Source: Planctomycetota bacterium (GTDB taxonomy: Bacteria > Planctomycetota > UBA1135 > GCA-002686595). Taken from it: a DNA stretch of 64,000 nucleotides. Numbering within the stretch: position 1 is the stretch's first letter; every line of letters starts with the position of its first letter. The position numbers were made by a program, and so were the translations under genes. Below the pieces are notes generated by a model that saw only the letters and a list, made by a program, of their open reading frames with translations, was not told the origin of the DNA and did not search any database. This document shows positions 63,003 through 64,000 of this stretch, piece by piece. The DNA lies in NCBI GenBank assembly GCA_020638835.1, contig JACKHV010000002.1:558001-622000 (forward strand), given 5' to 3'.

Positions 63003-63875
63003 TCAGAGCAGGTCCGGGAAGCGGTCTTTCTGGGAGCGGAAGAAGGCGGCACCCAGCGCGAAGGTCACGACGGCGACGACGCCGAACTGCACCACGAATC
63101 CGAGCCGCGGCCAGTCGCCGTAGATCAGCACGTCGCGGTACGAGTCGATCAGCCAGTACATCGGGTTGAGGTTCAACAGCCAACCGTAGCCGGCCTTCTC
63201 GACCAAGGCCGCCGGGTAGAAGATCGGCGTGCCGAACATCCACACGGTCAGGAACACGCCGACCAGGTGATAGGTGTCGCGCAGGATCAAATTGAGCGTG
63301 GCGAGCATGTAGCCGAGCCCGATCGTGAAGACGGCCTGCAGCACGTAGAGGATCGGCAAGGTCACCAGCGGCATGCCCAGGCGCATCACGCGCGGCATGG
63401 GTTCGCCCGGCTCGAGGTTCTGACGCACGACGTCCCAGTCGAAGGTCGTCGGGTCGACGTACGCGAACCAGGCGATGCCGAACATCGCGACGACGATGCC
63501 GAGCGTCATGTTCACGAGGCTCGAGCCCGTCAGGTAGATCGGGAGGACCTCCGACGGGAAGACGACCTTCTGGATCAGGTTGGCGTTCTCCACCAAGCAG
63601 TTCGTCGTGCGCGAGACCGTCTCCGAGAAGGCGACCCAGATCAAGATGCCGATCAGCATGATCAGGGGTACTTCGCCGTTCGAGGAGTGGTCCGACCAGC
63701 GCATGTTCAACACCAGGTTGAACACGAACATGTAGACGAACAGGTTCAGGATCGGAAAGACGACCGACCAGAAGAAGCCCATGCTGGAGCCGACGTAGCG
63801 CGCCTTGAGGTCACGCACGACCAAGTCCTTCAGCAAGCGCTTCTGCGCGAAGAGGCTCTTCGTGATGGCGAGCAA
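63003..63875 (-). CDS. wzm: ABC-2 type polysaccharide export permease Wzm
   Basis: The 290-residue permease begins with a cytosolic amphipathic stretch (LLKDLVVRDLKARYVGS) and has about six membrane helices (FFWSVVFPILNLFVYMFVF, VPLIMLIGILIWVAF, NMTLGIVVAMFGIAWF, LPILYVLQAVFTIGLGYMLA and others). The family phrase ILRDTYHLVGVFLTVWMFGTPIFYP and NPMYWLIDSYRDVL near the end match ABC-2/Wzm permeases. The apparent start is a TTG at 63875 without a ribosome site. The arginase stop lies 27 nt upstream on the same strand. Confidence 0.92.
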   Translation of the reverse strand: MLAITKSLFAQKRLLKDLVVRDLKARYVGSSMGFFWSVVFPILNLFVYMFVFNLVLNMRWSDHSSNGEVPLIMLIGILIWVAFSETVSRTTNCLVENANLIQKVVFPSEVLPIYLTGSSLVNMTLGIVVAMFGIAWFAYVDPTTFDWDVVRQNLEPGEPMPRVMRLGMPLVTLPILYVLQAVFTIGLGYMLATLNLILRDTYHLVGVFLTVWMFGTPIFYPAALVEKAGYGWLLNLNPMYWLIDSYRDVLIYGDWPRLGFVVQFGVVAVVTFALGAAFFRSQKDRFPDLL

Positions 63876-63902
63876 GGGGGAATCCAGTCGAGGTTCGGGT
63901 CG

Positions 63903-64000
63903 CTAGAGGATCGTCTTGCCGAGGCCCGAGAGCACGAGCTCGACCGCGGCGCGCGCCGTCGTGTTGCGGTCGTCGAGGATCGGGTTGATCTCGGTCATCT
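63903..64000 (-). CDS. Arginase-family protein, C-terminal end (cut by window edge)
   Basis: The last 31 codons read TEINPILDDRNTTARAAVELVLSGLGKTIL before the stop at 63903. This is the typical C-terminal strand and helix of arginase/agmatinase-family enzymes (E-x-NP-x-LD-x-x-N-x-T-A), closest to arginases. The catalytic manganese motifs are outside the window. Wzm begins 27 nt after it, so read-through is possible, although the two functions are not obviously linked. Confidence 0.72.
   Translation of the reverse strand, partial: MTEINPILDDRNTTARAAVELVLSGLGKTIL

Overview
The window is GC-rich chromosomal DNA that most resembles a planctomycete (Planctomycetota). The strongest markers are an adjacent DUF1592-type cytochrome gene and DUF1552 gene (39263-42921), a secreted protein with aspartate/asparagine-rich calcium-type motifs and a Cys-rich tail, a PurL carrying two PurS-like N-terminal domains, and few Shine-Dalgarno sites. 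Almost all of the DNA is coding, and both strands are used in short operons. Many open frames that look long are only antisense shadows of GC-rich genes. No phage, CRISPR array, rRNA operon or replication origin was seen.

Region by region. 1-1992 (minus): head of an ATP synthase operon, AtpZ-like, AtpI-like, AtpB and the start of AtpE, with a good promoter at 2130-2157. 2286-5458 (plus): ndk, an RqcH/NFACT gene and a TPR lipoprotein. 5459-6619: a perfect 48-bp inverted repeat next to a REP-associated Y1 transposase (RAYT) gene. 6680-10078 (minus): PDZ protein, anti-sigma factor, ECF sigma factor and accA. 10315-14675 (plus): purL, purQ and a lipoprotein. 14703-16602 (minus): a Fur-family regulator and purD. 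16809-17947 (plus): tRNA-Pro, tRNA-Arg, an SDR and a DUF2164 protein. 17982-20236 (minus): a beta-barrel-like protein, a tiny membrane peptide and an S1-repeat protein.

20479-30966 (mainly plus): a secreted protein, small proteins, two overlapping PYROXD2/CrtI-like flavoproteins with a glycosyltransferase, an HDOD protein, tRNA-His (minus), and a ThiF/MoeB-like gene overlapping a MobA-like nucleotidyltransferase. 31058-37171 (plus): a large DUF4388 protein, a lipoprotein and a membrane-anchored coiled-coil/HhH protein. 37193-39152 (minus): asnS and a membrane protein. 39263-45278 (plus): the DUF1592/DUF1552 pair and an NhaC-type antiporter. 45297-51421 (minus): a GH99-like secreted protein, a BatA-like and a DUF58 protein, and a GAF-SpoIIE phosphatase, which diverges from a STAS/PilZ-like gene at 51575. 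52494-57864: a glycosyltransferase, a HAD-like protein with altered motifs, a CBS protein, a FecR-like repeat protein, a MITE-like inverted repeat and a McsB-like arginine kinase. 57993-59795: an SLC13-type permease. 59814-64000 (minus): a polysaccharide export set (Wzm, Wzt and a methyltransferase with a very long coiled coil), preceded by the 3' end of an arginase gene.

The points I rate highest are the methyltransferase/coiled-coil protein coupled to Wzt, which resembles the WbdD chain-length ruler; the RAYT gene beside its 48-bp palindrome; the recurrent TANNNT boxes 6-7 nt before start codons, suggesting leaderless mRNAs; a MITE-like element; and a HAD protein lacking a catalytic aspartate. 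All functional statements rest on recognising family motifs by eye, and no database search was run.
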